DNA of 64,000 nucleotides from Musa acuminata AAA Group. Its lineage: Eukaryota > Streptophyta > Magnoliopsida > Zingiberales > Musaceae. The stretch covers positions 18,356,501 to 18,420,500 of the forward strand of contig NC_088355.1 of NCBI RefSeq assembly GCF_036884655.1. The letters run 5' to 3'. Positions within the stretch are counted from its first letter, which is position 1. Each line of letters opens with the position of its first letter. The translations under genes and the position numbers were made by a program. Below, piece after piece: positions 1 through 11,798 of the stretch. The notes beneath the pieces are model-generated. The model was not told the origin of the DNA. It searched no databases and saw nothing but the letters and a program-made list of their open reading frames with translations.

Positions 1-2163
1 TTCATAAAGCATTTTTAATCAAAATTATTTTGTTTGTTGTAGTAATGTATTTTCCTTCTTTGCTTCAATGATTCAATCATATCATGAGACATATAAATCA
101 TAAATACAAAGGAGTCATGTCATAAAAGATATAAGATTAAAAGTATAATACGTAATTCTAAAACATAAGATTTTAAATCATTATGCATCATTAAATCTAC
201 AACATGATTATTTTTAATTAAAATAATTAAATAAATCTAACTTGGCATACTTCGTGCTAGGAGTTATCATGCAATTGTCATACTTAAAATTTTCAAAATA
301 ACTAGAAAAAGAAGAATGATATAATTTTTGTCATTGGCAAAAAGAGGGGAATAATAAAACAATAATGTAATTCATTTCCCTTTATATCAATTTTTAAACT
401 ATAACAAAGATAAAATGTCATTCTTATTGCAATATACCATAATTGAGATAAATCTTGAATTCAAGTCAAAGCAATTTTAATCACGATTCACATCATATGC
501 AATACATCATATACATCATCATAAGTATTGCATGCATCATTCCAAATCATAAATATTTCACATCATGATGGTATCAATTTGTCAAATTATATTACATCCT
601 ACCATGCATAATCATAACTTCTCATTTGTATGCATCAACATAATATCATGCATAATTTCATATCATCACAGGAAGGATAACAAGGAAATTTTGGTGATGA
701 TATATATTTCATGAATACAAGGAATTATAAAAAATCATATCATGAAAGATAGATCATATGAATACCAAAAGACATGATTCATATAGTAAATCTTTTCTTT
801 AAATAAAATACCAAGAAAAAATCGTAGGAGTACGAAGAAGATATCTTGATTTAAAAGATCTCAAGTAATTTCAAGAAATCTAGATCATGATTTGAATAAA
901 ACTCATTCAAAATCAAATCATCAAAATCATTTTCAAGAGATTCAAAATGACATAGGTTAATTGATCAGTCTCTTGAGACACTAGCGATTTTCTTTCTCCC
1001 CTTTTTTATTATAAATAAGAAAGAAGAATTTTTAATAGTACAATTTATTTCTTTCTTCCATCAATGCTCTAAGCATCACATAAATACAAAGGTAATCATA
1101 TGAAACTCATGACATGAAAAATGAAAGATCAATTCGTAAATGATTCATCTTAACAAATCTCCTTTTTAGTAAATAACAAAAAGAAATCTTAGGAGACCAA
1201 TGATTTTCAAAGGTAATCTTATGTTATAAATTCTAAGAAATCAAGAGAAAAACCATGATTCATTTGTATAAATCTCAATAAGAAGATACGAGAACACATA
1301 ATAAGAGATCTTGATTCATAAAAGATTTCATATTATAAATCTCGAGAAATTATGATTTCGATCAAACTCATTCAAATTCATTTTCATAGTCCAAGAGATT
1401 CACAAAAGCATAATATACATGGATTCATTAATCTTTTATCGAAAAATCAATAAGATAGAGATGAAAAATGTATTCACGTTTTATGTGTTTTATTTTAAGT
1501 TGTTTATTTCATACAAGTATGCTTTTGTCTTTTTATGCCAAATAAAAACATGCATCAACGTCTAGGATAAAAAAATAAATTTTGAAATAAAAACCATCAA
1601 AACCAAAAAGTATAACACATTAAACATAAGGCTTCTTCAAACAAGAGATTTGATTCATCATTTGAATTCCAATGATAATTCATTTTCCTTTTTATGTGTT
1701 TCGTTTTATATGATTGATTTTATATAAATATGCTCATGTTTTTCATATGAAAATCATCCATCTTGTTTAGAACCGAAAAACAACTTTTATTGCGACAAAG
1801 ATCAATAAGCCATGAATCACAAAAATCATTATGTATAACTTCAAAATCTATAATATAAAATCATCAAGTATGGTATCAAAACTTAAATATTTTCATTACA
1901 TCTTACATCATTATGTCATTAAAATATCAAGCATGATTTCATTGAGCATTTTCAATCAAAGTCGGAAATCATCAATTTAGATACACATTATTTTTTCTTA
2001 AAAATATACATAAGATTAATCATTAGATTTAAATCTAATATTTTGTTGTATTTTTATAAAACATGCAATTGTCATTATCATTTTCAAAATTAGCTAGAAA
2101 AAGAAAAGCATGATCTATATTTTTTATTTACTAACTAATTTAAAAATAACTCATGAAAAAGTA
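1..2163 (-). other. AT-rich non-coding 3' region of element A
   Basis: No credible reading frame. The DNA is rich in A/T with many short repeated phrases (atcatga, ttgattcat, gagattca). On the minus strand it follows the gag stop, in the place where an autonomous copia element would have pol. The motif around 257-310 (gtgctaggagttatcatgc and following) also occurs beside the gags of A (about 2060) and B (about 4352), so the region carries internal repeats of the element itself. Confidence 0.6.
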
Positions 2164-3120
2164 TCAAGTAATTTTAAAATAAATTAAAGAAATTTTGGTT
2201 ACCTTGTCGTCGAAAGTCGTTAAGGCATAGTTTGTCACCTTGCCTTTGTTGATTTGTTCTTCATCTTCAGATGAACTCGATTCATCCTAGAGTGCTTCCT
2301 TCTTCTTGTGTTCATAGCAAGTAGTTGCATTATTTTTAAGTTTATTTTTGTTCTTTGATTCTTGTTTTAAGAACTTTTTAAGCTTTATTGTGAGAAGTTT
2401 AAGTGCATCATCACTTGAGCTTTTGCTCAAGTGGTCTTCTTTTGTTCTAAGTACAAAATCCTTCTTGTTCTTTGGAAGGTTGTTTTCAAGCTCTTTATGA
2501 GTCATACAACTCATTTCGTAGGTCAATAATGACCCAACCAGTTCTTCAATGGGAAAATGGTTCAAGTCCTTTGATTCTTGTATGGCCATGATTTTAGGAT
2601 CCTAACTTTTTGGAAGGGATCTTAATATCTTATTAACAAGTTCAAAATTCAAAAAATATTTGCCAATTGCTTTTAGACTATTGACAACATCTGTAAAACG
2701 GGTGTACATATCTCTAATAGTCTCGCTTGTTTCCATTCAAAACAACTCAAAATCATGCATCAAAATATTAACTTTAGAATCTTTAACCCTACTTGTGCCT
2801 TCGTATGTGATTTCAAGACTGTACCAAATATCGAAAGTCATTTTGCAAGTAGAAACTCGATTAAATTCATTTTTGTCTAAGGCATAAAATAAGACATTCA
2901 TAGCCTTTGCATTTAAAGAGAAAGTCTTCTTCTCCAACTCATTCCAATCGTTCATTGGAAGAAAAGACTTTTAAAAATCAAATTCGACTATATTCCATAA
3001 ATCAAGATTCAACGAAAGTAACAAAACTCTCATTCAATTTTTCTAATATGTGTAGTTCGTCCCATTCAACATGGGAGAACGAATGAGAGAGTGACCCTCT
3101 TGAAAGTCGAAAAGAGCCAT
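2164..3120 (-). pseudogene. gag remnant of element A (DUF4219/UBN2 type), broken
   Basis: A start codon at 3120 lies where other family members begin Gag. Downstream pieces are recognisable as copia Gag of the UBN2 type: NDWNELEKK, LNAKAMNVLFYALDKNEFNRV, a DIW motif and GTSRVKDSKVNIL (2737-2955), then AIQESKDLNHFPIEELVGSL and MTYEM (2287-2589). The frame is broken by stops and shifts. The C-terminus reads TNYAL...FDDKV and ends SLIYFKIT-stop at 2164, the same ending as the other gag-only copies. Only the first cysteine of the zinc knuckle is left (ATTCYEHKKK). It would have encoded the capsid-like structural protein; it is not functional now. Confidence 0.75.
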
Positions 3121-3170
3121 TTCTCTTTGGATGTTAAATTAAATGAGAAAAACGTGACTCTGATATCAAT

Positions 3171-4351
3171 TATTGGGAATGAGTCGGCACTAAGAGGGGG
3201 GATGAATTAGTGCAGCGGATAAAATCACTGTTAGTTCAAAAATCTTTCATTCATTGAAATCGATTTCGGAAAGATATTAACTTGAAATACATTAAAAAGG
3301 GTATGCAGCAAAAGTAATGAGGAAGTAAAGCAATTTGCAATAAAGATAAACAGCAAAACAGAAATGTAAACCATTTTATAGTGGTTTGGTTGTCGTGACC
3401 TACATCCACTCCACCGATTTCTCTTCCATCGAGGCCATTGACATCCACTAATGATCTTCCTTCAATGAGCGAAGATCAACCACCCTTACAACTCGATTCT
3501 CCTTTTGACAAGTTCATGAGAGAACCTTTACAACCCCCCTTACTCTTCTCTCAAACTATACTAACACTTAGAGCTTTGAGAGGAGTCCTCACAAGATTAT
3601 AACATTGTTTTTCTACTTTTTAACTCTCAATTCTTATGTATGTTAACCAGGGATGAGAGGGGTATTTATAAGCCTCAAGTGGATTCAAACTTGGAGCCTA
3701 AAAAAATCTCATCCCGGGTTTCCCAGATCCTAGCAGTACCACCGCCTCGTCTGGCAATACCACCGCCTTACACCCTGCCATTGGGCGGTACCATCGCCCA
3801 GACTGGCGGTACCACCGCCTAATAGTCTTGGAGATTGTGCCATGACGATGCCACTTGTTGGGTCACTATTTGGGCCTTTTCACTTGGCTTAACATAGCCC
3901 AAACTTGGGCCTAGTTGGCCTCTAATTGAGTTAGTCTAATTACATTCTAAATCGACTCAATTAGACTCAAAACTAACTCGATCTAGACATAATCAATTAC
4001 AAGCGAATCCTTTGTTGTCCAACATGTCATTGGTTCTTCCGGTGCTTCGTCCGATCCTTCGATGCATCGTCCTCTCCTTCGATGTATTACCTAATTAGCA
4101 TATTATCTTCTCGCAACATCTGATCTCCTTAGCCCGCTGCCCGAATTCACGGACCGAAGCCTTCTGCCGACACGTCGACGGATCCTTCAGCTCGACGTCC
4201 AATCTTCTAATATGTTTGCTCTGGCCCAACATCTGATTCCTCCTACTTTAATCGATTTGCCTCTTCTGATCGAAGCTAGTCCTACATCACTCAAACATAC
4301 ATTAAATAAATACTATCAATTGGTTTCATCATCAAAATATGAGATTCAATA
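3171..4351 (-). repeat. LTR of element A (SIRE-like, 1181 bp)
   Basis: The right end (gagattcaata at 4341-4351) is the reversed 5' terminus TGTTGAATCTC with the TG mutated; the left end at 3171 abuts a decayed primer-binding site. It carries the family marks: a GGCACTAAG...TTAGTGC hairpin around a G/C tract (about 3187-3213), a reversed TATA box near 3660 (ggggtatttataagcc) and a cluster of GGCGGTACC-type repeats at 3735-3822. It is about 350 bp shorter than the LTRs of B and C. Confidence 0.75.
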
Positions 4352-4486
4352 AGTGCTAGGAGTTATCATGCAATTATCATGCTCAAAATTTTTAAAATAA
4401 CTAGAAAAAGAAGCATGATATGTTTTTTTACAATTTTTTTATTTTTTATTTTACTATATAATTTAAAAATAACTCATAAAAAATCA

Positions 4487-5449
4487 TCAAGTAATTTCAA
4501 AATAAAGTAAAGGAGTTTCGTTTGAATTGTTTACCTCATTGTCGAGAGTCAACAAAGCGAAGTTCATCGTTTCATCTTCATCGGTTTGCCCCTCGTTATC
4601 AGATGAGCTCGATTCATCCCAAGCCGCCTTGAATACTTTCTTCTTCTTTAACAACTTCTTTTTAAGTTCATTTTTAGTTTAATTCTTGTTTCATGAACTT
4701 TTTAAATTTTATAATGAGAAGTTCAAAGTCATCATCATCATCACTTGAGTTATCACTCAAGTGGTATTCTAGTGTTCGAAGTGTCAAATCCTTCTTATTC
4801 TTTGGAGGTTATTTTCATGTTTATTTTGTGCTATATAAGTCATTTTATAGGTCATCAAAGACCAAATAAGTTCTTCAATCGGAAAATAGTTCAAGTCCTT
4901 TGATTCTCATATTATCATTATTTTCAAATCTCAATTTTTAGAAAGTAATAGTAAAACTTTATTCACAAGTTTAAGATTCGAAAAACTTTTACCAAGAGCT
5001 TTTAGACTATTGACAATATCCGTAAAATGGGTGTACATGTCTCCAATAGTCTTGCTTGGTTCCATATAGAATAATTCAAAATCACGTATCAAAATATTTA
5101 TTTTAGAGTCTTTAACTCTACTAGTACCTTTGTGTGTGATTACAAGTGTGTGTCAAATGTCAAAAGTCATTTCACAAGTAGAAACCCGATTGAATTCATT
5201 TTTGTCTAAGGTGCAAAATAGAGCATTCATAGCTTTAGCATTTAAAAAAAAAAGTTTTTTTCTCTAAATCATTCCATTCGTTCATTGGAGTAGAAGACTT
5301 TTGAAAGTCATTTTAATAATATTTTATAAATTTAAATCTATGGAAAGCAAGAAAACTCTCATCCGAGTTTTCGAATAAGTGTAGTTCATCCCATTGAACA
5401 TGGGAGGATGAATGATAGAAAAGCCCTTTTGAAAGCCGAAAAGAGTCAT
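4487..5449 (-). pseudogene. gag remnant of element B, broken
   Basis: It starts at 5449 in the position used by the other copies. Gag motifs (NEW...LEK, FKCxMN-like, KNEFNRVST, DIW, SRVKDSK) are readable across 4850-5300 only by changing frame, so it is heavily mutated. It ends ...DNEV...PLLYFEIT-stop at 4487, matching the shared C-terminus of the gag-only family. No CCHC knuckle is present. No pol follows. Confidence 0.65.
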
Positions 5450-5500
5450 TTCTCTTTGGGTGTTAAACCAAATGAGAAAGAATGTGTCTTTGATACCAAC

Positions 5501-7045
5501 TGTTAGGAACGAATCAGCACTAAGAGGTGGGGGGGTGAATTAGTGCACTGATAAAAACGTTAATTTTGAAAAATGTTTATTCGTTGAAAACCGATCAAAA
5601 AGATGTTAACTTAAAAACACTTTCGTAAGCATATAATGAGGAAGTAGAGCAGTGAGCAAGTAAAATGATTTGCAGCAAAGGTAAACAACAAAGTAAAAGG
5701 TAGCAAATCGATTTTATATTGGTTCGGTCATCATGACCTACATCTACTCTCGATTCCTCTTCACTCGAGGTCATCGACTTCCACTACTAGTCTTCCTTCA
5801 ATGGGCGGAGATCAACTATCCTTTTACACCCCTCTTCTTCTTTTCATAGGTTTAGGAGACATCCTTTTACAAGCACTCACTCCTCTCAAAACAGAATTCT
5901 AAACTTAGAATTAGAGAAGGGGATCTCTCAAGTGATTACTACAGAATTTTCTCACATTTAAATTCTCTATACTTGTGTGTGTTAACTAGGGATGAGAGGG
6001 GTATTTATAGGCCTCAAGTGGATTTAAACTTGGAGCCTAAAAGTATCTCATCCTTGATTTTCGGGTACTAGCGGTACCACCACCTGCAGCACTGACATTG
6101 GGCGATACCACCACCTAGTATGGCGGTACCACTGCCCGATTGTCTTTCAGAGACTGTGTCTAGGTGGTACCATTGCCCAGACTGGCGGTACCACCACCTG
6201 ACACAGTCTTAGATATTATGCCACGACGTTGCCACTTGTTGGGTCACTGTTTTGGCCTTTCTCTTGGCCCAACACAACCCAAACTTGGGCCCAATTAACC
6301 CCTAATTGAGTTGACTCAATTCCAACCCAATTATGTGCCAACTATGAATTTTAAGACATATACTAAGCTAAATAAGTCTGGTAAGTCTAGGTTTCTTCCG
6401 GTGAGCTTCCGGCGAACTTCCGACGATCTCTTGGCAATATTCTAGCAAACTCCTGGCAAGCTTCTAGACTTCACGACGATCTTCTTGGCGAGTTTCGACG
6501 AGTTTCTTTGGCAAGCTCCTAGACTTCTCATTCAAATCCGGTAGAACTTCCGACGAACTCTTGAACTCCCAACGAAATCTCGTTCTTGACTCCGGGACTT
6601 CATTTTGCTCTATGCCTTGATCGCCATCGTAGTTAATCCTGTACACTTAAAACCTACTTCGATCTAGATGATTATTATAAGGCTAATCAAATATTGTTCA
6701 TCATGTCATTGGTTCATCGACGTCTCATCCGATTCTTCGACGAATTGTCCTCTCTTGCGGTATATTGCCTAATCGGCCAGTTGACCTCCGCAACTCCGAT
6801 TTCCTTGGTGTAATTTTTGCTCTTCTTGGCCCGATACCCGAACCCATGGCCTGAAGCCTTCTATCGATATGTCGACCGATCCTTCGACTCGACGTCCAAT
6901 CTTTTGACATATTTTTCTCCGGCCCAACATGATTCTTCCTACTTTAATTGTCTCTCCTTGATCGAAGCTTCCTACATCACTCAAAACGCAGATCAAATCA
7001 TAAACACTATCAATTGGTTTCATCTTCAAAATCTAAGATTCAACA
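5501..7045 (-). repeat. LTR of element B (1545 bp)
   Basis: It is bounded by tgttagg (5501) and ...gattcaaca (7045), the reversed TG...CA ends of the family. It contains the CACTAA/TTAGTG hairpin with a G-tract (about 5518-5544), a reversed TATA box (about 6000, ggggtatttatagg), GGCGGTACC-type repeats at about 6070-6200 and the long U3 block shared with C and D (about 6700-6960). Confidence 0.8.
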
Positions 7046-7162
7046 ATATGTTATTCTCGAAGTTGAGCATCTCAACAATACTTGACATGCCCCTCTTGTG
7101 GAGAGCGTTTAATAATGGCACAAGGTACATCTCAGAAATATAGTTGGCTTACCAAACTCCCA
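7046..7162. other. Short unassigned spacer between element B and the 47-bp array
   Basis: About 117 bp with no gene signal. It is probably old intergenic DNA into which B inserted. Confidence 0.4.
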
Positions 7163-7351
7163 AGGTGCATAGGTGGACCAAGCCCAACTCGACCTCCTCG
7201 AAGAGCTTGAGGCATGTAGGATAGCCAAGCATGACTCAACCACCTTGGAGAGACAAAGACGTGTAGGTCAACTAAGCCCAACTTGACTTACTCGGAGAAC
7301 TCGAGGTGTGTAGGTTGGCAAAGCCCGACTTAATCTCCTTGGAGAGCCTAC
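7163..7351. repeat. Tandem repeat, about 47-bp unit, split by element C
   Basis: Four imperfect units start near 7163, 7210, 7258 and 7304, each with the pattern aggtg-tagg...aagccCaactcgac-tcct-ggagag. A fifth unit resumes at about 13399 (aggtgcctagg...tctaactcgatctcct), directly after element C. The element therefore landed inside a pre-existing array. The bases next to the element (cctac before, cttaa after) agree only partly as a target-site duplication. Confidence 0.65.
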
Positions 7352-8877
7352 TGTTGAATTTCATATTTTAATAATGGAACCAATTGAAATGTGTTTATGT
7401 TTTAATCTACATTTTGAGTGACACAGGATGCTTCGATCAGGATGAGACAATTAAAGCAGAAAAAATCATGTTGTGCCGGAGGAACATGTCAGAAGATTAG
7501 ACGTCGGGCTGATGAATCGGTCGACGTATCGATAGAAGGCTTCGGGCCATGGATTCGGGCATCGAGCCAAGAAGAGCGAATATTGCGCCAAGGATATCGA
7601 AGTTGCAGAGTCAACTAGCCAATTAGGCAATAGGCCATAAGAGAGGATGATATGTCGAAGAATCGGACGAAGCGTCGAGGGACCAATGACATGCCAGACA
7701 ACTTGATTAATGCTTAGTATTAATTGTCTAGATCGAAGTATGTTTTTATATGTGCAGGATTAATTACGATAGCAAGGCATGAAGCAAAATGAAGTCCTGG
7801 AGTCAAGGATACGATTATGTTGGGAGTTCGAGAGTTTGTTGGAAGTCTGGACGTTCGTTGGAAGTTATGGAGGAACCAGCCGAGAAGTCTTCGAGCTTGC
7901 TAGAGAAGCTCATCAAAGCTTGCCAAGAAGATCATCGTGAAGTCTAGGAGCTTGTCAAGAGTCCGTCGGAATATTACCGAAAGATCGCTAGAAGCTCGCT
8001 AGAAGAATAGACATAGGGACTTGTTTAGCTAAGCAAATGTCTTAGGAATCGTAGTTAGCACGTAATTGGGTTTGGTTTGGGCCAACCCAATTAGGGGCCA
8101 GCTAGGCCTATATAAGAACTGTGTTGGGCCCAATAAGAGGCTCCAATAGTGCCCTAAGAAGTCTCACCATCATGGCACAGTCTTCGAGACTATATCAAAC
8201 TGTGGTACCACCAGTCTTGGCGGTTGTACCACCCCTGGCAGGGTGCCAAGTGGTGGTACTGTCAGTCTGGGCGGTGGTACCGCCGAGCGCAGGCGGTGGT
8301 ACCACTCGTGCCCGGGGAACCCATGATGGAAAAGTTTTAGGCTTCAAGTTTGAATCAACTTGAAACCTATAAATACCCCTCTCATCCCTGGTTAAAGCAC
8401 ACAAGCACAAAGAGATTAAAAGAGAGAAAACGTTGCTGCGATCATAAGTGTATTCCCTCCTCTAGCTTAAACTTAGATTTTTGTTTAGAGAGGAGAGTGA
8501 GTGCTCGTAAGGGTTGTCTCCTAAATCTAGTAAAAGAAGAGGGTGTAAAAGGTGATTGGCCTTCGCCTATTGAAGGAAGGCCTATAGTGGACGTCGGTGA
8601 CCTTAGAGGAGGAAGCCGAAAGTGGATGTAGGTCACGTTGACCGAACCACTCTAAAAATCTGGTTTATATTTTACTTTGAACAATTTATCTTTACTACAA
8701 ACCTCTTTAATAGCTCACAGCCTTCAATACATTTACAAATGGGTTTCAAGTTAAGATCTTTACGAAAAGGTTTTTGTCGGAAATGGTTTCTATCGAACGA
8801 AGTTTTATTCAAGACGTAATCTTTCCGCTGCACTAATTCACCCCCCTCCCCTCTTAGTGCCGACCCCAATCCTAACA
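7352..8877 (+). repeat. 5' LTR of element C (1526 bp)
   Basis: It runs from TGTTGAATTTC to CCTAACA. U3 is about 1 kb. A TATAAATA box lies at 8369-8376, downstream of a cluster of GGCGGTGGTACC repeats (about 8200-8310), so transcription should start near 8400. U5 ends with CACTAATTC, a C-rich tract and TTAGTG, which can pair as a hairpin next to the primer-binding site. Confidence 0.85.
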
Positions 8878-8879
8878 AT

Positions 8880-8892
8880 TGGTATCAGAGCC
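8880..8892 (+). promoter_or_regulatory. Primer-binding site of element C
   Basis: TGGTATCAGAGCC lies two bases after the LTR end. It is complementary to the 3' end of plant initiator tRNA-Met, the usual copia primer. Confidence 0.9.
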
Positions 8893-8927
8893 TCATGATT
8901 TCTTATTTGGATTAACACCCAAGAGAA

Positions 8928-9877
8928 ATGGCTCATTTCGACTTTCGAGAGGGTCACTCTCTCATTCATCCTCCCTTTTTCATTGGGACAGACTACACTG
9001 ATTAGAAAACTCAAATGAGAGTTTTCTTGCTTTCGATTGATTTAAATTTATAGAATATGGTCGAAAATAGTTTTCAAATGTCTTCTCTTCTAATGAACCA
9101 TTGGAATGATTTGGAGATAAATATGTTTTATCTAAATGCAAAAGCTATGAATGCCTTGTTTTGTGCCCTAGATAGAAATGAGTTTAATTATGTTTCTACT
9201 TACGAAATGACTTTTGATATTTGGCGCAATCTTGAAATCACACATGAAGGAACTAGCAAAGTGAAAGCTTCAAAAATTAATTTTTTAATGCATGATTTCG
9301 AGCTTTTTCGAATGAAGGCGAGTGAAACTATTGTTGACATATACACCCGTTTTACGGATATTGTCAATGGTTTAAAAGCTCTTGGCAAATGTTTTCAAAT
9401 TTTGAACTTGTAAACAAGATTTTGCGTTCTCTTAATAAAAGTTGGGATTTAAAAGTAACAGCAATTCAAGAATCAAAAAATTTGAATACCTTTCTGATTG
9501 AAGAACTATTAGGGTCTTTAATGACCTATAAAATGACGTATAATGCACGTAAAGAACTTGAGAACCACCTTCCAAAGAATAGGAAGGATTTCGTATTGAG
9601 AACATTTGAAGCCCACTCGAGCATAAGCTCAAGTGATGGTGAACATGAACTACTCACTAAGAAATTTAAAAAGTTTATGAAACAAGAATTAAAGAACAAG
9701 AATAAAAAGAACGCAACTACTTGCTTTGAACGCAAGAAGAAGAATACAAAGTGGGATGAATCGAGCTCATCCGAAGAAGAAGGACAATCCAAGAAAGGCA
9801 AGGTGACAAACTACGCCTGAACGGTTTTCGACGATGAGATAATCAAAATGCCTTTAATTTATTTCAAAATTACATAA
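8928..9877 (+). pseudogene. gag remnant of element C (UBN2-type), broken
   Basis: The start at 8928 fits the family (M-A-H-F...GxDYT). The frame is hit by TAG where family members have Trp (YT-stop-KT near 9003, and again near 9051), by a frameshift near 9390-9410 between ...LKALGK and FELVNKILRSL, and by TGA at 9818-9820. Recognisable blocks: LNAKAMNALFCALDRNEFN, MTFDIWRNLEITHEGTSK, LLGSLMTYKMT, and a Lys-rich tail with WDESSSSEEE. The knuckle is reduced to CFERKKKN. The final stop at 9875-9877 follows MPLIYFKIT. It is the structural protein of a virus-like particle in intact relatives. Confidence 0.8.
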
Positions 9878-11798
9878 TGCTTTTCATGATGTATTTTTTT
9901 TAGTTTAGAAAATTTATTTTTTAAATTACATGTTTAAAAATATAATGAAAATGAAAAAAAATTAGGATCATGCTAGTAATTTCAAAAATGATAATAAAAA
10001 TTATATGTTTAATAACAAAATAATTTTGGTTGAAAATGCCTTATGCTTAATGACACCATGATTGATGAATATGCTTTATGTTTAATAATTTCTTTGGCTT
10101 GTATCCCTTATCATAATGATGTTTGTATCATGCTTGATGATTTTTATGCATGAGGACTTGAAATAATAATTTGAAATCATATGTCTTGGAATTGTGTTAC
10201 ACTTTTGATCTTGATAATTTTTTATCTTTTCGTTTTAAACAATATGGATGGTTTTCATACATAAACTTGAGTATATTGATTTGAAATCATGTTTAATGGT
10301 TTTATAATTCAAAATTATGCATGATAGTTTTGCGATCTTTTGAAAGTTCTTTTTTTGTTTTTTAAACAATTGATGTATGTTTTTATTTGACATAAATGAA
10401 AAAGGACATGCATGAATGAAATAAATCACATGAATTGAAACAACTAAAAAGAGGAAAGGTTTCACCTTGAAAATTTTATTTTTCCTACTTTATCGTGTTT
10501 TCCAAAAAGGGAGATTAATGAATCTATATGTATTACTTTTGTGAATCTCTTGAAAGTAATTTTGATGATTTTGATGATTTGAATTTAATAAGTTTTATCG
10601 AAATCATGATCTTGATTTCTCATGATTTATAACTTAAAATCATTTATGAATCAAGATCTCCTACTATGTGTTCTTGTATCTTCTTATTGAAATTTATCGA
10701 AATTAATCATGATTTTTTTAGAATTATAACTTTTATGATTTATAATAAATTGAGAGATACTATACATGAATCGAGATCATTTACATGAATGTCTTCATCT
10801 ATATCATCATCTTGATTTCTCGATATTTGATACATAATATTTTTTTATGAATCAAGATTTTTCATACTATGACTCTTCTTGGATATATTCACTAAAAAGG
10901 ATATATTCAAATCAACCATGATATACTACTTGACATCTTGATAATTTATTACTTCAATGTTATTATGTAAAATTCATTGTATTCATGAAATGTTTATCTC
11001 ATCACCAAGTTCTTCTTGATATTCTCCATATGATGATATGAATACATGTAATACTATGATCTTGACATTCATGACTTGATTTTTTATCTTTATTATTTAC
11101 CTTTATCATGATTTGAAAATTATTGTAAAGAAAAAAAAAATTACAAAATTATTTTCTTCCCTTCTTTTTGACAATGACAAAGGGGGAGATAAAAGATGCT
11201 AGCTCGCACAATTCAAGAAGAAAGCAAAAATTACACTTCTCAAAAGAGAAAAAAGAATTTATTTCTTGAACATCTCAAATTATTAGCTTCCATGTTGTAA
11301 AATAATGTAACATTTTGTTAGCTTGCGTTTTTGCAAGGGAAGCAAAAATAATCGCACTTCTCAAAAGAGAAGAAATTGCTATCTTGAACATCACCAAGAA
11401 ATTGTTAGCTTTAAATCTCAAGAAGATGCAAAAATATGTTATCTTGCATGTCGCAAAGAAAAGCAAATATGTCAACTTGCACATCTTAAATATTGCTAGC
11501 TTATATGATGTAAAACTCAAAATTTTTTGCTAGATTGCATGACGATTAAACTTAAGATTTATTATGCAATGATTTGAATTTGAATATTCCAAACACATGA
11601 ATAGTTGGACTTCTCCTTTTTGTTGATTACAAAGGGGGAGAAGTATGTTGATATCATGCATGATTTTATCATGACATATTTGCTTGGAATTTTGAATCCA
11701 AGAGTTATATGCCATATTGATAGGGGGAGTTTGTTTAAACTCCGAGAGTTAAGGTTAACTCTGTCGTCGATTGGTTGTCATCATCAAAAGGGAGAGAT
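9878..11798 (+). other. AT-rich non-coding region of element C
   Basis: It occupies the place of pol but has no pol motifs in any frame. It is homologous to 1-2163 reversed. Near its end are two purine-rich tracts, aaagggggagaa around 11630-11642 and atagggggagtt around 11720-11730, then the true polypurine tract. The last 120 bp match the same position in the autonomous element at 39702-47850 (gccatattgatagggggag ... gtcatcatcaaaaggg). Confidence 0.7.
11786..11797 (+). promoter_or_regulatory. Polypurine tract of element C
   Basis: aaaagggagaga lies directly before the 3' LTR (TG at 11799). It should prime plus-strand DNA synthesis. Confidence 0.8.

Larger units (their letters stand above)
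1..4351 (-). mobile_element. Element A: gag-only SIRE-like copia element, left end outside window
   Basis: Read on the minus strand this has a 5' LTR (3171-4351), a decayed primer-binding site (about 3158-3170), a broken gag (2164-3120) and about 2.1 kb of AT-rich non-coding DNA that runs off the window. No protease, integrase, reverse transcriptase or RNase H is seen. The non-coding part is homologous to the same part of element C: for example 1381-1440 reversed matches about 10505-10560. The element ends at 4351 next to the 3' side of the element B gag, so A probably inserted into B. Confidence 0.75.
4352..7045 (-). mobile_element. Element B: truncated gag-only SIRE-like element
   Basis: On the minus strand: LTR 5501-7045, primer-binding site (ttgataccaac at 5490-5500 reversed), gag 4487-5449, then only about 135 bp of downstream DNA before the end of the element A LTR. 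The missing 3' half is best explained by insertion of A at 4351/4352 with the rest of B left of the window. Unequal recombination between LTRs is the alternative. Confidence 0.65.

Noticed and set aside
8195..8636. Open frames on both strands within the element C LTR
   Set aside because: They fall on GGCGGTACC repeats and U5; same frames are broken in sister LTRs, so they are not genes.
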